Positions 24,803 through 32,687 of a stretch of 64,000 nt of DNA are shown here, one piece after another. The position numbers were made by a program, and so were the translations under genes. The first letter of the stretch is position 1; the number at the start of each line of letters is the position of its first letter. Source of the stretch: Pseudoramibacter faecis (GTDB taxonomy: Bacteria; Bacillota; Clostridia; Eubacteriales; Eubacteriaceae); contig NZ_JAYFFI010000010.1 in assembly GCF_036289405.1 (NCBI RefSeq), positions 5,035 through 69,034 on the forward strand. Direction: 5' to 3'. Below the pieces are notes generated by a model. It did not search any database. It had not been told where the DNA came from and saw only the letters and a list, made by a program, of their open reading frames with translations.

Positions 24803-25438
24803 TCAGGCGCGCTGCTTGTTGTGCATATTGTTTTTGTGGTTAACCAGGGAATGGGCTTTGTTCTCCGACACGCGAAGCTTGTCGTTGATGTCGATAAAAT
24901 CAGTATCGCTCATATCGGCGATTTCCGAGCCGATTCTCGGCGCGTCATATTTGGTGGAGAGCACCTCCCGGGGGGATTCGAGTTCTTCTTTGGTGAAAGG
25001 GAAGACATCACCGGGCTCCCGCAGATACATGAGCAGGTCCCAAAGGCCCTCTCCCGTCCAGGAGGATACCGGGAAAATGGGTTTGGCCCCGGTGAGCTTG
25101 AGCCACGCGATGGCCTGGGGCACATTGGCGCCGGGGGCGTCGATCTGGGTGACGATGCCAATGACCGGGCGGGCGGAGACGCCGTCGATGGCCGGGGGAT
25201 ACAGGGAATACTGCTCGCAGGCGTTGATGAGTAGCGCCACGATATCCGCCTCGTAGGAATACAGAGCCAGGGCGCGAGCGAGGTCGGCCTCTTCGGCGTA
25301 TTCGCCCGGCGTGTCGATGATGACGTCAAAATAATTGACGGCCTGGGTTTTTTCGTATTGAATCTTTTTGCCTTTCAGGGCTTGCTTGAGCGTGGTCTTG
25401 CCACATTCGGAGCGCCCTATCAGAACCATTTTTTTCAT
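24803..25438 (-). CDS. EutP/PduV-type GTPase with C-terminal extension
   Basis: This 211-residue protein has a small Ras-like G domain: P-loop GRSECGKTTL (8-17), G3 region DTPGEY (about 44-49), and TQID in the G4 place. EutP/PduV proteins associate with ethanolamine or propanediol microcompartments and are usually about 145 residues. Here about 60 extra residues follow (after the YLREPGDVF region), rich in charged residues. No shell protein or eut/pdu gene is in the window. A minus-strand TATAAT lies at 25506-25501. Confidence 0.8.
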   Translation of the reverse strand: MKKMVLIGRSECGKTTLKQALKGKKIQYEKTQAVNYFDVIIDTPGEYAEEADLARALALYSYEADIVALLINACEQYSLYPPAIDGVSARPVIGIVTQIDAPGANVPQAIAWLKLTGAKPIFPVSSWTGEGLWDLLMYLREPGDVFPFTKEELESPREVLSTKYDAPRIGSEIADMSDTDFIDINDKLRVSENKAHSLVNHKNNMHNKQRA

Positions 25439-25679
25439 AACGATGCTCCTGTTTCAAATCAAGCGCCGCAGCGGGCGCCGGTAACCTGTGTTTGATGGAT
25501 ATTATAACACAAGTTCGGCAGATTATTTTGGCCTGAACAGGGAATAATTCGGCGCTACAGCCGCGGATGAAAATTTTCAAAGCGGCTTTCGGCCGCGAGG
25601 AGGCAATCGGCGACGAACCTGTAACCGGTGCAAGTTACACTGAAATAAAAACATTGGCGGCTAATTATTTGTCATCCGG

Positions 25680-25708
25680 TTGACGCGGCGGGAGGGAGGG
25701 CGTAGGAT
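25680..25708 (+). promoter_or_regulatory. promoter of the 63-residue membrane protein gene
   Basis: TTGACG (25680), 17-base spacer, TAGGAT (25703). The rest of 25439-25741 holds the divergent eutP-type promoter and no gene. Confidence 0.65.
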
Positions 25709-25741
25709 GGGGGCACCAAAGAAAAAGGGAGGTCCAATACG

Positions 25742-25933
25742 ATGACGTTAAGTAAAAAAGGCATGCCTGTTGTGTGGCCTGTCGTTGCGATGTTGATGCT
25801 CATCTGGCCTGTCGGCGTTTTTCTCATGTGGTATTATACTAATTGGCACCGCTCGGTGAAGTGGGCGATCACTCTCGCCTTTATCACGGTGACCGCCGCG
25901 CGGCTGTCACTTTATTCCATCACGCTGCTGTAA
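25742..25933 (+). CDS. small membrane protein
   Basis: This 63-residue protein has two hydrophobic segments (about 9-31 and 42-62) separated by YYTNWHRSVKW. An AAAGGGAGG lies 10 bases upstream, with a promoter before and a terminator after, so it forms its own transcription unit. Function is unknown. Confidence 0.7.
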   Translation: MTLSKKGMPVVWPVVAMLMLIWPVGVFLMWYYTNWHRSVKWAITLAFITVTAARLSLYSITLL

Positions 25934-25978
25934 GACGGCGGGGATGCCGAATGATTTTGAATTTGATTTCTCAATATT

Positions 25979-26001
25979 TAACCGGCTCTGGCCGGTTTTT
26001 T
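25979..26001 (+). terminator. intrinsic terminator
   Basis: AACCGG-CTCTG-GCCGGTT followed by T run. Confidence 0.8.
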
Positions 26002-26012
26002 GTGTTCCGGCT

Positions 26013-26951
26013 TTAAAAGGATGGGCCCAGTATGGTACACTGCACAGGGCGGCTCATGGCAGTTGGGGCTCGCGCGCGCCGAATGGCGAGCACAGCACCA
26101 CCTAAAATCAAGAGGCCGCCGAAAAGCTCGCCCAGGCTCAGGCGTTCGCCGAGGAGGATCACCGCGAAAACCACCGCCGACAGCGGCTCCAGATATCCGA
26201 GGATCGACACGGTGTCGACGGGGAGGCGGGCCAGATCAGAAAAATATAGATAGCAACCCATGCCGGTGTTCACGATGCCCAAAAAGAGCATCCAAAACCA
26301 CTGGCCGCCCCCGACGGGAAACGTGAGCCCCTGGGTCGGCAACAGATAAAGCGCCACCGTTAGAAAGCTGACCGCCAGCTGGAGCAGGGCGTTTTTAAGC
26401 CCGGTGATGTGCGGCGCCTTCATCGTGAAGATAACCATCAGCGCATGGAGGACAGCGGAGGCAAAGCCGCAGGCGAGGCCTACCGCACTTATGCGGGAAT
26501 AGTCCGTCAAGCCCGGAAGCGAAACCAGAAGAATGCCGGCAAACACGGTGGCAAAGCAGAGGATTTGGCGGGGGGAGAGCTGCTCCCGGAAAACAAAAGG
26601 CGCACAGAGCATCACGAGCACCGGCCCACAATAATAGGTGATGGAGGACAGTCCCACGCCGATGCGCCGGTACGCCTCGTATAAAAAGATCCATGACAGT
26701 CCCATAACCACGCCGGACAGTGCGGCGAAAAGCAGGTCCTGCCGGTGCTTTTTGAGGGAGAGGGGCCGCTTTTTTGTCGCAAAGAGCGCGAACAGAAACA
26801 TCGTGCCGAAAAGGGTGCGCCAGAAAACGATGGCCGCACTGAAAAGGTGAATTTTATCGGCGACGATGCCGTTGAGGCCGAAGAGCAAAAGACCGGCGGT
26901 GTATTTGGCGACGGCGGCGCCGCGGTTGGAACTAAACTGCAAGGCATGCAT
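26013..26951 (-). CDS. EamA family (DMT) transporter
   Basis: This 312-residue protein has ten hydrophobic segments in two EamA halves. The second-half signature YLEPLSAVVFAVILLGERLS is the typical end of EamA repeats, and the first half shows SSITYYCGPVLVMLCAPFVFREQLS. It probably exports amino acids or related metabolites. It is divergent from a LysR gene across about 100 bases, which likely regulates it. Confidence 0.88.
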   Translation of the reverse strand: MHALQFSSNRGAAVAKYTAGLLLFGLNGIVADKIHLFSAAIVFWRTLFGTMFLFALFATKKRPLSLKKHRQDLLFAALSGVVMGLSWIFLYEAYRRIGVGLSSITYYCGPVLVMLCAPFVFREQLSPRQILCFATVFAGILLVSLPGLTDYSRISAVGLACGFASAVLHALMVIFTMKAPHITGLKNALLQLAVSFLTVALYLLPTQGLTFPVGGGQWFWMLFLGIVNTGMGCYLYFSDLARLPVDTVSILGYLEPLSAVVFAVILLGERLSLGELFGGLLILGGAVLAIRRARAPTAMSRPVQCTILGPSF

Positions 26952-27051
26952 GGTGATTCTCGCTTTCTTTGAGGATTACCCCCAGCTTAGCACAACGGGA
27001 ACGATTTGAAAAACGAAATAATCGCATACATAGCATGAGGAAACCAGATAA

Positions 27052-27987
27052 ATGATCGACGCTAATTTACAAAAATATTTGGCCTTTGTTAAAACCGTGG
27101 AATTGGGGAGCTTTTCTCGGGCGGCTATGGCCCTGGACTATTCCCAGTCGGGCATCAGCCGGATGATCCGCGACCTCGAGGACGAATGGCGGCTCATCCT
27201 GCTGGAGCGGGACCGCACCGGCGTGCGCCTGACCTCCGACGGCATGCGCCTTTTGCCCTATGCTCGAGGACTTTGCCAGGCATATTTTCGCATGCAAGAG
27301 CAGGTAGACGCGGTAAACGGCATCCAAAAGGGACTCATCCGCATCGGGACCTTTTCCAGCGTGGCCACCCATTGGCTGCCCCGCATTATCAAGCGCTTTG
27401 AGCAGGACTATCCCGGCATCGACTACGAGCTTTTGCTGGGAGACTATTCGGAGATTGAGGGCTGGATCGCCGAAGGTCGGGTGGATTTGGGGTTCTTGCG
27501 CCTGCCGACCCGGCCGGCCTTCGAGACGATTCCCCTCGCGGCGGACGAGCTCATGGCGGTGATCCCCAAGGATCATCCCCTGGCGGGGCGGGCGGCCTTT
27601 CCCGTGGCGGCCTTTGCCAAGGAGCCCTTCATGTTGCTGGAAAAAGGCGGCAAGGCGGAGATTTCGGCCGTCTTCGAGGCACGCGGCCTGACCCCGCAGG
27701 TGAAATTCACGGTCTGGGACGATTATGCGGTGATGTCCATGGTGGAGCAGGGACTTGGCATCAGCATCCTGCCCAGTCTGATTTTGCGCCGCATCCCCTA
27801 CAACGTGGTGATTCGCCCGCTGGATCACCCGGCGTATCGTCAGATTGGTCTCGCGCTGCAAAATCGCGGGACGGCTTCAGCTGCGGTCAAAGTGTTTTTG
27901 AATTATCTGGAATATCGGGAAGATTTGGGATCGCCGCGGTGGGAAGTCAGCGGGCAGAATTCGGAAAGGGAGCAGGATCATGTTTGA
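27052..27987 (+). CDS. LysR family transcriptional regulator
   Basis: This 311-residue protein has an N-terminal helix-turn-helix (LQKYLAFVKTVELGSFSRAA...YSQSGISRMIRDLE) and a periplasmic-binding-like effector domain from about residue 92. It is transcribed away from the EamA gene and probably controls it. The TMEM175-like gene downstream overlaps its end by 8 bases, so it may also be in the regulated unit. The effector is unknown. Confidence 0.92.
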   Translation: MIDANLQKYLAFVKTVELGSFSRAAMALDYSQSGISRMIRDLEDEWRLILLERDRTGVRLTSDGMRLLPYARGLCQAYFRMQEQVDAVNGIQKGLIRIGTFSSVATHWLPRIIKRFEQDYPGIDYELLLGDYSEIEGWIAEGRVDLGFLRLPTRPAFETIPLAADELMAVIPKDHPLAGRAAFPVAAFAKEPFMLLEKGGKAEISAVFEARGLTPQVKFTVWDDYAVMSMVEQGLGISILPSLILRRIPYNVVIRPLDHPAYRQIGLALQNRGTASAAVKVFLNYLEYREDLGSPRWEVSGQNSEREQDHV

Positions 27988-28807
27988 AAATCCCAGAGAA
28001 ACGTTAATCGAGAAGCGGCAGGAACGCATGCTGGCCTTTTTCGACGCGGTGCTCGCCATCGCGATTACCGTCATGGCGCTGGAGATCGCCGTGCCGGCGC
28101 TGGGCAATCTCCGCTCGGCGGCCACCCAGGCCTTTGTCATCCGGCTCACGGGTTATCTCATCAGCTTTGTGGTGCTGGGGATGATCTGGTACGTCCACAC
28201 CAATTTTTTCACCTATTATTCCTTTGTGGGCAACAGCTCGGAAATTTTGCTCCACTTCCTGCTGATGTTTCTTATTACCCTGTTCCAGCCGGCGACTTTG
28301 GCCCTGGGCGAGCATCCGGCAGACTGGGGTGTCAAGGGGCTGTATCTGGGGCTTTTCTTGGCCATCAACGCGCTGAACATCGGCATTTTGCTGATGGTGC
28401 GGCGGGAGAACGACGCGGTTCAGGAAGAGCGGGACGGCTTTAACGAGGCGATTAAAGAGGTGATGAAAAACAATCCTCATCCCGGAGCCCGGGACATCAC
28501 CCGGATGATGCGCGTGATGTATCACATTAAAAACCCGGCCCGGCTCATGGCGTCGCTGAAAGATCAGCTGCCGGAGGAATACCGTCATCTGCTCGAGGAT
28601 TATCAGGAGGAGCGCCAGGCCAGCTATCTGTTTTCTCTGCGCTCGACCCTGGTGTGGATGGCCTTCGTCAGCCTGGCGGCCATCTGCCTGATGACCAATA
28701 TCTGGCTGTGCTATGCGGCGCTGGCTGGGGGATTGGTCGCCGTTCATGGGATCAAGACCCGCTGTCGCATCAAAAGACGATCGGGCGAGCAATGCGATAT
28801 CGCGTGA
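27980..28807 (+). CDS. TMEM175 family channel-like protein
   Basis: This 275-residue protein begins with the family core RMLAFFDAVLAIAITVMALEI, close to the RxxxFSDxxxAIxIT filter helix of TMEM175 potassium channels, with FFD in place of FSD. There are four to five N-terminal membrane segments, a charged linker at about 140-215 and one further pair of segments at about 220-258. Bacterial members work as tetrameric K+ leak channels. The selectivity of this variant is uncertain. Confidence 0.8.
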   Translation: MFENPRETLIEKRQERMLAFFDAVLAIAITVMALEIAVPALGNLRSAATQAFVIRLTGYLISFVVLGMIWYVHTNFFTYYSFVGNSSEILLHFLLMFLITLFQPATLALGEHPADWGVKGLYLGLFLAINALNIGILLMVRRENDAVQEERDGFNEAIKEVMKNNPHPGARDITRMMRVMYHIKNPARLMASLKDQLPEEYRHLLEDYQEERQASYLFSLRSTLVWMAFVSLAAICLMTNIWLCYAALAGGLVAVHGIKTRCRIKRRSGEQCDIA

Positions 28808-28816
28808 GAGGTCGAG

Positions 28817-29617
28817 ATGCAATGTACTTTTTTAGGCACGGGCAACGCCATGGCGACTCGGTGCTACAATACCTGTTTTGCCCTGCGCGACGGTGATAAG
28901 ACCCTGCTGGTAGACGGGGGCGGTGGATCCGGGATTTTGGCGCAGCTCGAGCGGGCAGGCATCGATATGGCGGATATTCACGATATCGTGGTGACCCACA
29001 AACACATCGACCATCTGCTCGGCGTCATTTGGATGGTGCGGTGCATCGCCCGGCAAATGGGCAGGGGCGCCTATCCCGGCGAAGCGCGCATTCACGCCCA
29101 CGACGAAGGCATCACCCTGATCTCGGTCCTTTGCCGCAGCCTGCTGGATCCCGGGGAGACCCGCTTTCTGGGCGGTCGGATTCACCTGATCCCCGTGGCG
29201 GACGGCGAGACCCGGGAGATCCTCGGCCGGCCGTTCACCTTTTTTGATATCCATTCCGTCAAGGCGAAGCAATTCGGCTTTGTAATGGCCGATGCAAAGG
29301 ATCGGCGGCTGGTGTGCTGCGGCGACGAGCCCTGCCGTCCCCCGGCGGAGAAATACGCCCGGGGCGCCGACTGGCTGTTGCATGAGGCCTTTTGCCTCGA
29401 GGCCGAAGCCGAACGCTTTCGCCCTGCCGAAAAGCATCATTCCACGGTGAAAAACGCCTGCGAGCTCGCGGCGGCTCTCGGAGTTCGGCATCTGGTGCTC
29501 TATCACACGGAGGACAGCGATCTCGCCCGCCGCAAAGCCCGCTACGCCGCGGAAGGAAAATGCTATTACGCCGGGGATCTGCACGTGCCCGACGACCTCG
29601 AGACGCTTTCGCTTTAA
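28817..29617 (+). CDS. metallo-beta-lactamase fold hydrolase, RNase Z-like
   Basis: This 266-residue protein starts MQCTFLGTGNAMATRCYNTCF, the opening typical of RNase Z/arylsulfatase-like MBL proteins. The metal-binding motif is THKHIDH (residues 60-66), with later ligands in CCGDEPC, HEAFC and HHST. It could be a phosphodiesterase or nuclease; the exact substrate is unknown. It follows the TMEM175 gene by 9 bases. Confidence 0.82.
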   Translation: MQCTFLGTGNAMATRCYNTCFALRDGDKTLLVDGGGGSGILAQLERAGIDMADIHDIVVTHKHIDHLLGVIWMVRCIARQMGRGAYPGEARIHAHDEGITLISVLCRSLLDPGETRFLGGRIHLIPVADGETREILGRPFTFFDIHSVKAKQFGFVMADAKDRRLVCCGDEPCRPPAEKYARGADWLLHEAFCLEAEAERFRPAEKHHSTVKNACELAAALGVRHLVLYHTEDSDLARRKARYAAEGKCYYAGDLHVPDDLETLSL

Positions 29618-29733
29618 GCCGCCGGTGTTCCAAATTTAGTGCACGGCCGGCGAAAAAAGCTTGACAAAAAAGGGGCAATGCGCATTGTTCGCGTGTTTCT
29701 CGCACATTTGAAGAAAAATTAACGAGGGGTGGA

Positions 29734-29934
29734 ATGGCGAAAAAGCGCCAAAACAGCCGTATTCAGCGGCGGATATTCAGGGCGCTTGGCAAAACGCTAG
29801 CGCACGAAGGCGCCGAGTTATCGACTCTGATAAAAAAATATCATTTTCAGTGGAGGGCGATAAGCTTTTCAATCGCCTGTAACCATGAAAACGTGTTTGA
29901 AAATTTAAAAAAAGCTCTTGCCAAACAAAAATAA
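29734..29934 (+). CDS. small basic protein, unknown
   Basis: This 66-residue, Lys/Arg-rich, helical sequence starts MAKKRQNSRIQRRIFRALGK. An ACGAGGGGTGG lies upstream and TTGACA at 29661 without a clear -10. It ends in a lysine tail. No family is recognised. Its coding status is moderately likely given length and RBS. Confidence 0.45.
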   Translation: MAKKRQNSRIQRRIFRALGKTLAHEGAELSTLIKKYHFQWRAISFSIACNHENVFENLKKALAKQK

Positions 29935-30030
29935 AAGGCTTATACTAATCCCAATTTAATAAGCCATGAAATCAGGACATGATTTTTTTCGGTATCGAAT
30001 TGGAAACGACACGTGAAGAGCCATGTGCGA

Positions 30031-30077
30031 ACAACACACGAAAAAAGACTCTGGAGCAGTCATCGTGTGTTGTTTTT
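30031..30077 (+). terminator. hairpin with T run ahead of the DUF2798/atp genes
   Basis: A perfect 10-bp stem ACAACACACG (30031) with CGTGTGTTGT (30064), then six T. It may end the upstream gene or attenuate the operon that starts at 30119. Confidence 0.65.
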
Positions 30078-30118
30078 TAGTGCTTAAATTCATTTTCATA
30101 TTAATAGCGGAGGGAAAA

Positions 30119-30613
30119 ATGCCCCAGAACAAATTTCAAGACTTTATTTTAACGCTGATGATGGCCGGCCTGATGGTCTACGCGATGATTTGCTACAATA
30201 TCTGCCTGAACATCGGCGGGATGCAGAACGCCGTCTTTTTAAAGGCCTTTTTGGAGCTGAAGATCATGTGGCCGGTGGCCGTCATGCTCGAGATGCTCGT
30301 GGCCGGGCGGCTAGCGATGAAGCTGACCTTTCGCCTGTTCACCCCGGGCCGGGACAATCCCGCCTGGATCATCCTGGGGATCTCGGCGATGACGGTGTGC
30401 GTCATGTGCCCGCTGATGAGCCTCGCGGCGACGCTTTTGTTCAAGCATCCGGGGAATCAGATCGTGGCGGTTTGGCTGCAGACCCTCGCGATGAATTTCC
30501 CGATGGCCCTTTGTTTTCAGCTGTTTTTCTGCGGGCCCTTCGTCCGGATGCTCTTCCGGAGGATTTTTGCGAAGCAGCTCGCGCCGTCGCAGCCGACAGC
30601 AGACCGGGCCTGA
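30119..30613 (+). CDS. DUF2798 family membrane protein
   Basis: The start at 30119 (MPQNKFQDFILTLMM), with GCGGAGGG ahead, is preferred to 30023, which would run through a terminator hairpin. The 164-residue protein has four membrane segments in two repeats, as DUF2798 proteins do. It lies 70 bases before atpB in the place often held by atpI. A link to the ATP synthase is possible but unproven. Confidence 0.8.
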   Translation: MPQNKFQDFILTLMMAGLMVYAMICYNICLNIGGMQNAVFLKAFLELKIMWPVAVMLEMLVAGRLAMKLTFRLFTPGRDNPAWIILGISAMTVCVMCPLMSLAATLLFKHPGNQIVAVWLQTLAMNFPMALCFQLFFCGPFVRMLFRRIFAKQLAPSQPTADRA

Positions 30614-30683
30614 CCCGGCAGCCGCCTGACGGGCGGCGGCATGTATTTTATCAAGCGGACTGACGCTGAAGGGAAGTGATCAA

Positions 30684-31373
30684 TTGGGCAATCTTTCAAA
30701 GGATTTGCAGGCTCAGCTGCACGTGGCGACGGCCATCCGTCTGAAACTGGGCGGCGTGACCATCGGCATTTCCGAATCGGTGGTGGTCACCTGGATCATC
30801 ATGGCGGTTCTGGTGGGGCTCGCGATTTTCATGACGCATGGCCTTTCCGCCGAGCACCCGGGCAAAAAGCAGCTGATTCTGGAGTCGGTGATGGGTTGGT
30901 GCCACGATTTCTTTTACGAGATCCTCGGGGAAGACGGCAAGCGCTATATTCCGTATTTAACGACGGTGCTGCTTTATCTGGCCGTGTCCAATCTCATCGG
31001 GATGGCGGGCTTCAAGCCGCCGACCAAGGATTTGAACGTGACCATCGGCCTCGCGCTGATGTCCATCGTGCTGATCGAGTATTCGGGGTGGCATCAAAAG
31101 GGCGCCAAGGGGTTCTTCAAGAGCTTTGCGGAGCCGATGCCCATCATGACGCCGTTCAATATTCTTGAAATCGGGATCCGGCCGCTGTCGCTGTGTATGC
31201 GGCTGTTCGGCAATGTGCTGGGATCTTTTGTGGTGATGGAGCTTATCAAAGCCGTTTGCCCGGCGGTGCTGCCCATCCCTTTCAATATGTATTTCGACAT
31301 TTTCGACGGGCTGATTCAGGCCTATGTTTTCGTATTTTTAACGGCGCTCTTTATGAAAGAGGCCATTGCGTAG
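30684..31373 (+). CDS. atpB: ATP synthase F0 subunit a
   Basis: This 229-residue protein starts with TTG at 30684, behind GAAGGGAAG. It has five to six membrane segments and the essential Arg in RPLSLCMRLFGNVLGS. It forms the half-channels next to the c-ring. It is first of eight genes in the usual order BEFHAGDC. Confidence 0.93.
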   Translation: MGNLSKDLQAQLHVATAIRLKLGGVTIGISESVVVTWIIMAVLVGLAIFMTHGLSAEHPGKKQLILESVMGWCHDFFYEILGEDGKRYIPYLTTVLLYLAVSNLIGMAGFKPPTKDLNVTIGLALMSIVLIEYSGWHQKGAKGFFKSFAEPMPIMTPFNILEIGIRPLSLCMRLFGNVLGSFVVMELIKAVCPAVLPIPFNMYFDIFDGLIQAYVFVFLTALFMKEAIA

Positions 31374-31435
31374 GTTTGCGGTGATTATGTTTTCAAATCG
31401 TTATTCAAACAAACGAAAAGTGAAGGAGTCAAAAA

Positions 31436-31663
31436 ATGAATGCATTATTAGTAGCACTGGGTGCCGGGATTGCAGTTTTAACGGGGATCGGCGCCGGGAT
31501 CGGCATCGGCATTGCCACGGGCAAGGCGATGGATGCCATCGCCCGTCAGCCGGAAGCGGAAAGTAAGATCACCAAGAACCTGCTTTTGGGCTGCGCCTTG
31601 GCGGAAGCCACCGCTATTTACGGTTTCGTCATCGGCCTGCTTATCATTATCATGCTGGGCTAA
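31436..31663 (+). CDS. atpE: ATP synthase F0 subunit c
   Basis: This 75-residue hairpin protein has the loop ARQPEAE (residues 36-42) and the ion-carrying Glu57 in ALAEATAIYG. Na+-type rings need Gln in the first helix and Ser after the Glu. Here Ile24 and Ala58 stand in those positions, so proton coupling is expected. The ring rotates against subunit a. Confidence 0.95.
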   Translation: MNALLVALGAGIAVLTGIGAGIGIGIATGKAMDAIARQPEAESKITKNLLLGCALAEATAIYGFVIGLLIIIMLG

Positions 31664-31726
31664 CTCCCTGATGAAGCTTTTGATATTAACGGCCGATCGG
31701 AAGATTAGAAAGGGCAGGGAGCTGGC

Positions 31727-32185
31727 ATGTTAAAGATCGATATCAATCTGCTTTTTACGGTGATCAACCTGCTGATTCTTTACGCTTTGCTGCGCCATTT
31801 TCTCTTTAAGCCGCTGCAGCAGACGCTGGCCAAACGCCGCCGGATCGTCGAGGACGATTTTGCTCAGGCGAAAATGGCCAGAGAAGCGGCCGAGGATTTA
31901 AAAACGCAGTACGAAACTTCGATGGAAAACGCCAAAGAAGAAAGCGCGAAGCTCATGGCAGAAACCCGCGCCAAGGCGGAAGCAATGGCGGCGGACAAAA
32001 TGGCAGAAGCACAGCGGGAAGCCGATGCCCTGATGGCGAAAGCCCGCAGGCAGCTGGCGGAAGAACGCGCCCAAACCGAAAGAGAAGTTCAGGATGCCAT
32101 CGCGGATCTGGCGATGCAGGCGGCGCGCAAAGCCCTGGAAAGCGGCGAGGTGCCGACGGAGGTCTGCCATGGCGAAATTCGCTGA
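31727..32185 (+). CDS. atpF: ATP synthase F0 subunit b
   Basis: This 152-residue protein has one N-terminal membrane helix (about 8-26, LLFTVINLLILYALLRHFL) and a long charged coiled coil, the stator stalk. It overlaps atpH by 17 bases. Confidence 0.92.
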   Translation: MLKIDINLLFTVINLLILYALLRHFLFKPLQQTLAKRRRIVEDDFAQAKMAREAAEDLKTQYETSMENAKEESAKLMAETRAKAEAMAADKMAEAQREADALMAKARRQLAEERAQTEREVQDAIADLAMQAARKALESGEVPTEVCHGEIR

Positions 32186-32687
32186 TCAAGCGGTTCAAAA
32201 TGACACCGAGGTGCTGATGGCCCTAAAGCTTTCGGATGCGGTGATTGACGACACGCGGACCATTCTCGCGGAAAACCCGGCGCTTAAAAGGGTGCTGGCG
32301 AATCCTGCGGCGGCCAGCGCCGATAAAGCCCGGGCCATCGCGCGGATCTTTCCCGAGGCCATCGTTCCGTATCTTTGCGTGCTCTGCCGCCACGGGGCCA
32401 TCGGCCGCATCGGCGCGATTTTCGAAAATTATCTGATGCGCCGGGCGGTGGAGGCCGGCCGCGGCGTCGGCACCCTGTGGTACGCCGGGGAAGAACCCAG
32501 CCACGCCATGCTCAGGGTGTTGGTATTTGAAAAATTCGGCGTGCGGGATATCGACTGGGTGGTGGTGAAAGACCCGACGCTCATCGGCGGCTATAAAATC
32601 CGCATTCAGGATTATGTTTACGATCACAGCGTCGCCGGTAGCTTCGGCCAGCTATCGCAGCGCATACGCTCGGAGGTGAGAAGATGA
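32169..32687 (+). CDS. atpH: ATP synthase F1 subunit delta
   Basis: The start at 32169 (MAKFADQAVQNDTEVLMAL) gives 172 residues; the longer in-frame reading lies inside atpF and is rejected. The C-terminal part carries the family motif VVKDPTLIGGYKIRIQDYVYDHS. It joins stalk b to F1. It overlaps the next gene by 4 bases. Confidence 0.92.
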   Translation: MAKFADQAVQNDTEVLMALKLSDAVIDDTRTILAENPALKRVLANPAAASADKARAIARIFPEAIVPYLCVLCRHGAIGRIGAIFENYLMRRAVEAGRGVGTLWYAGEEPSHAMLRVLVFEKFGVRDIDWVVVKDPTLIGGYKIRIQDYVYDHSVAGSFGQLSQRIRSEVRR

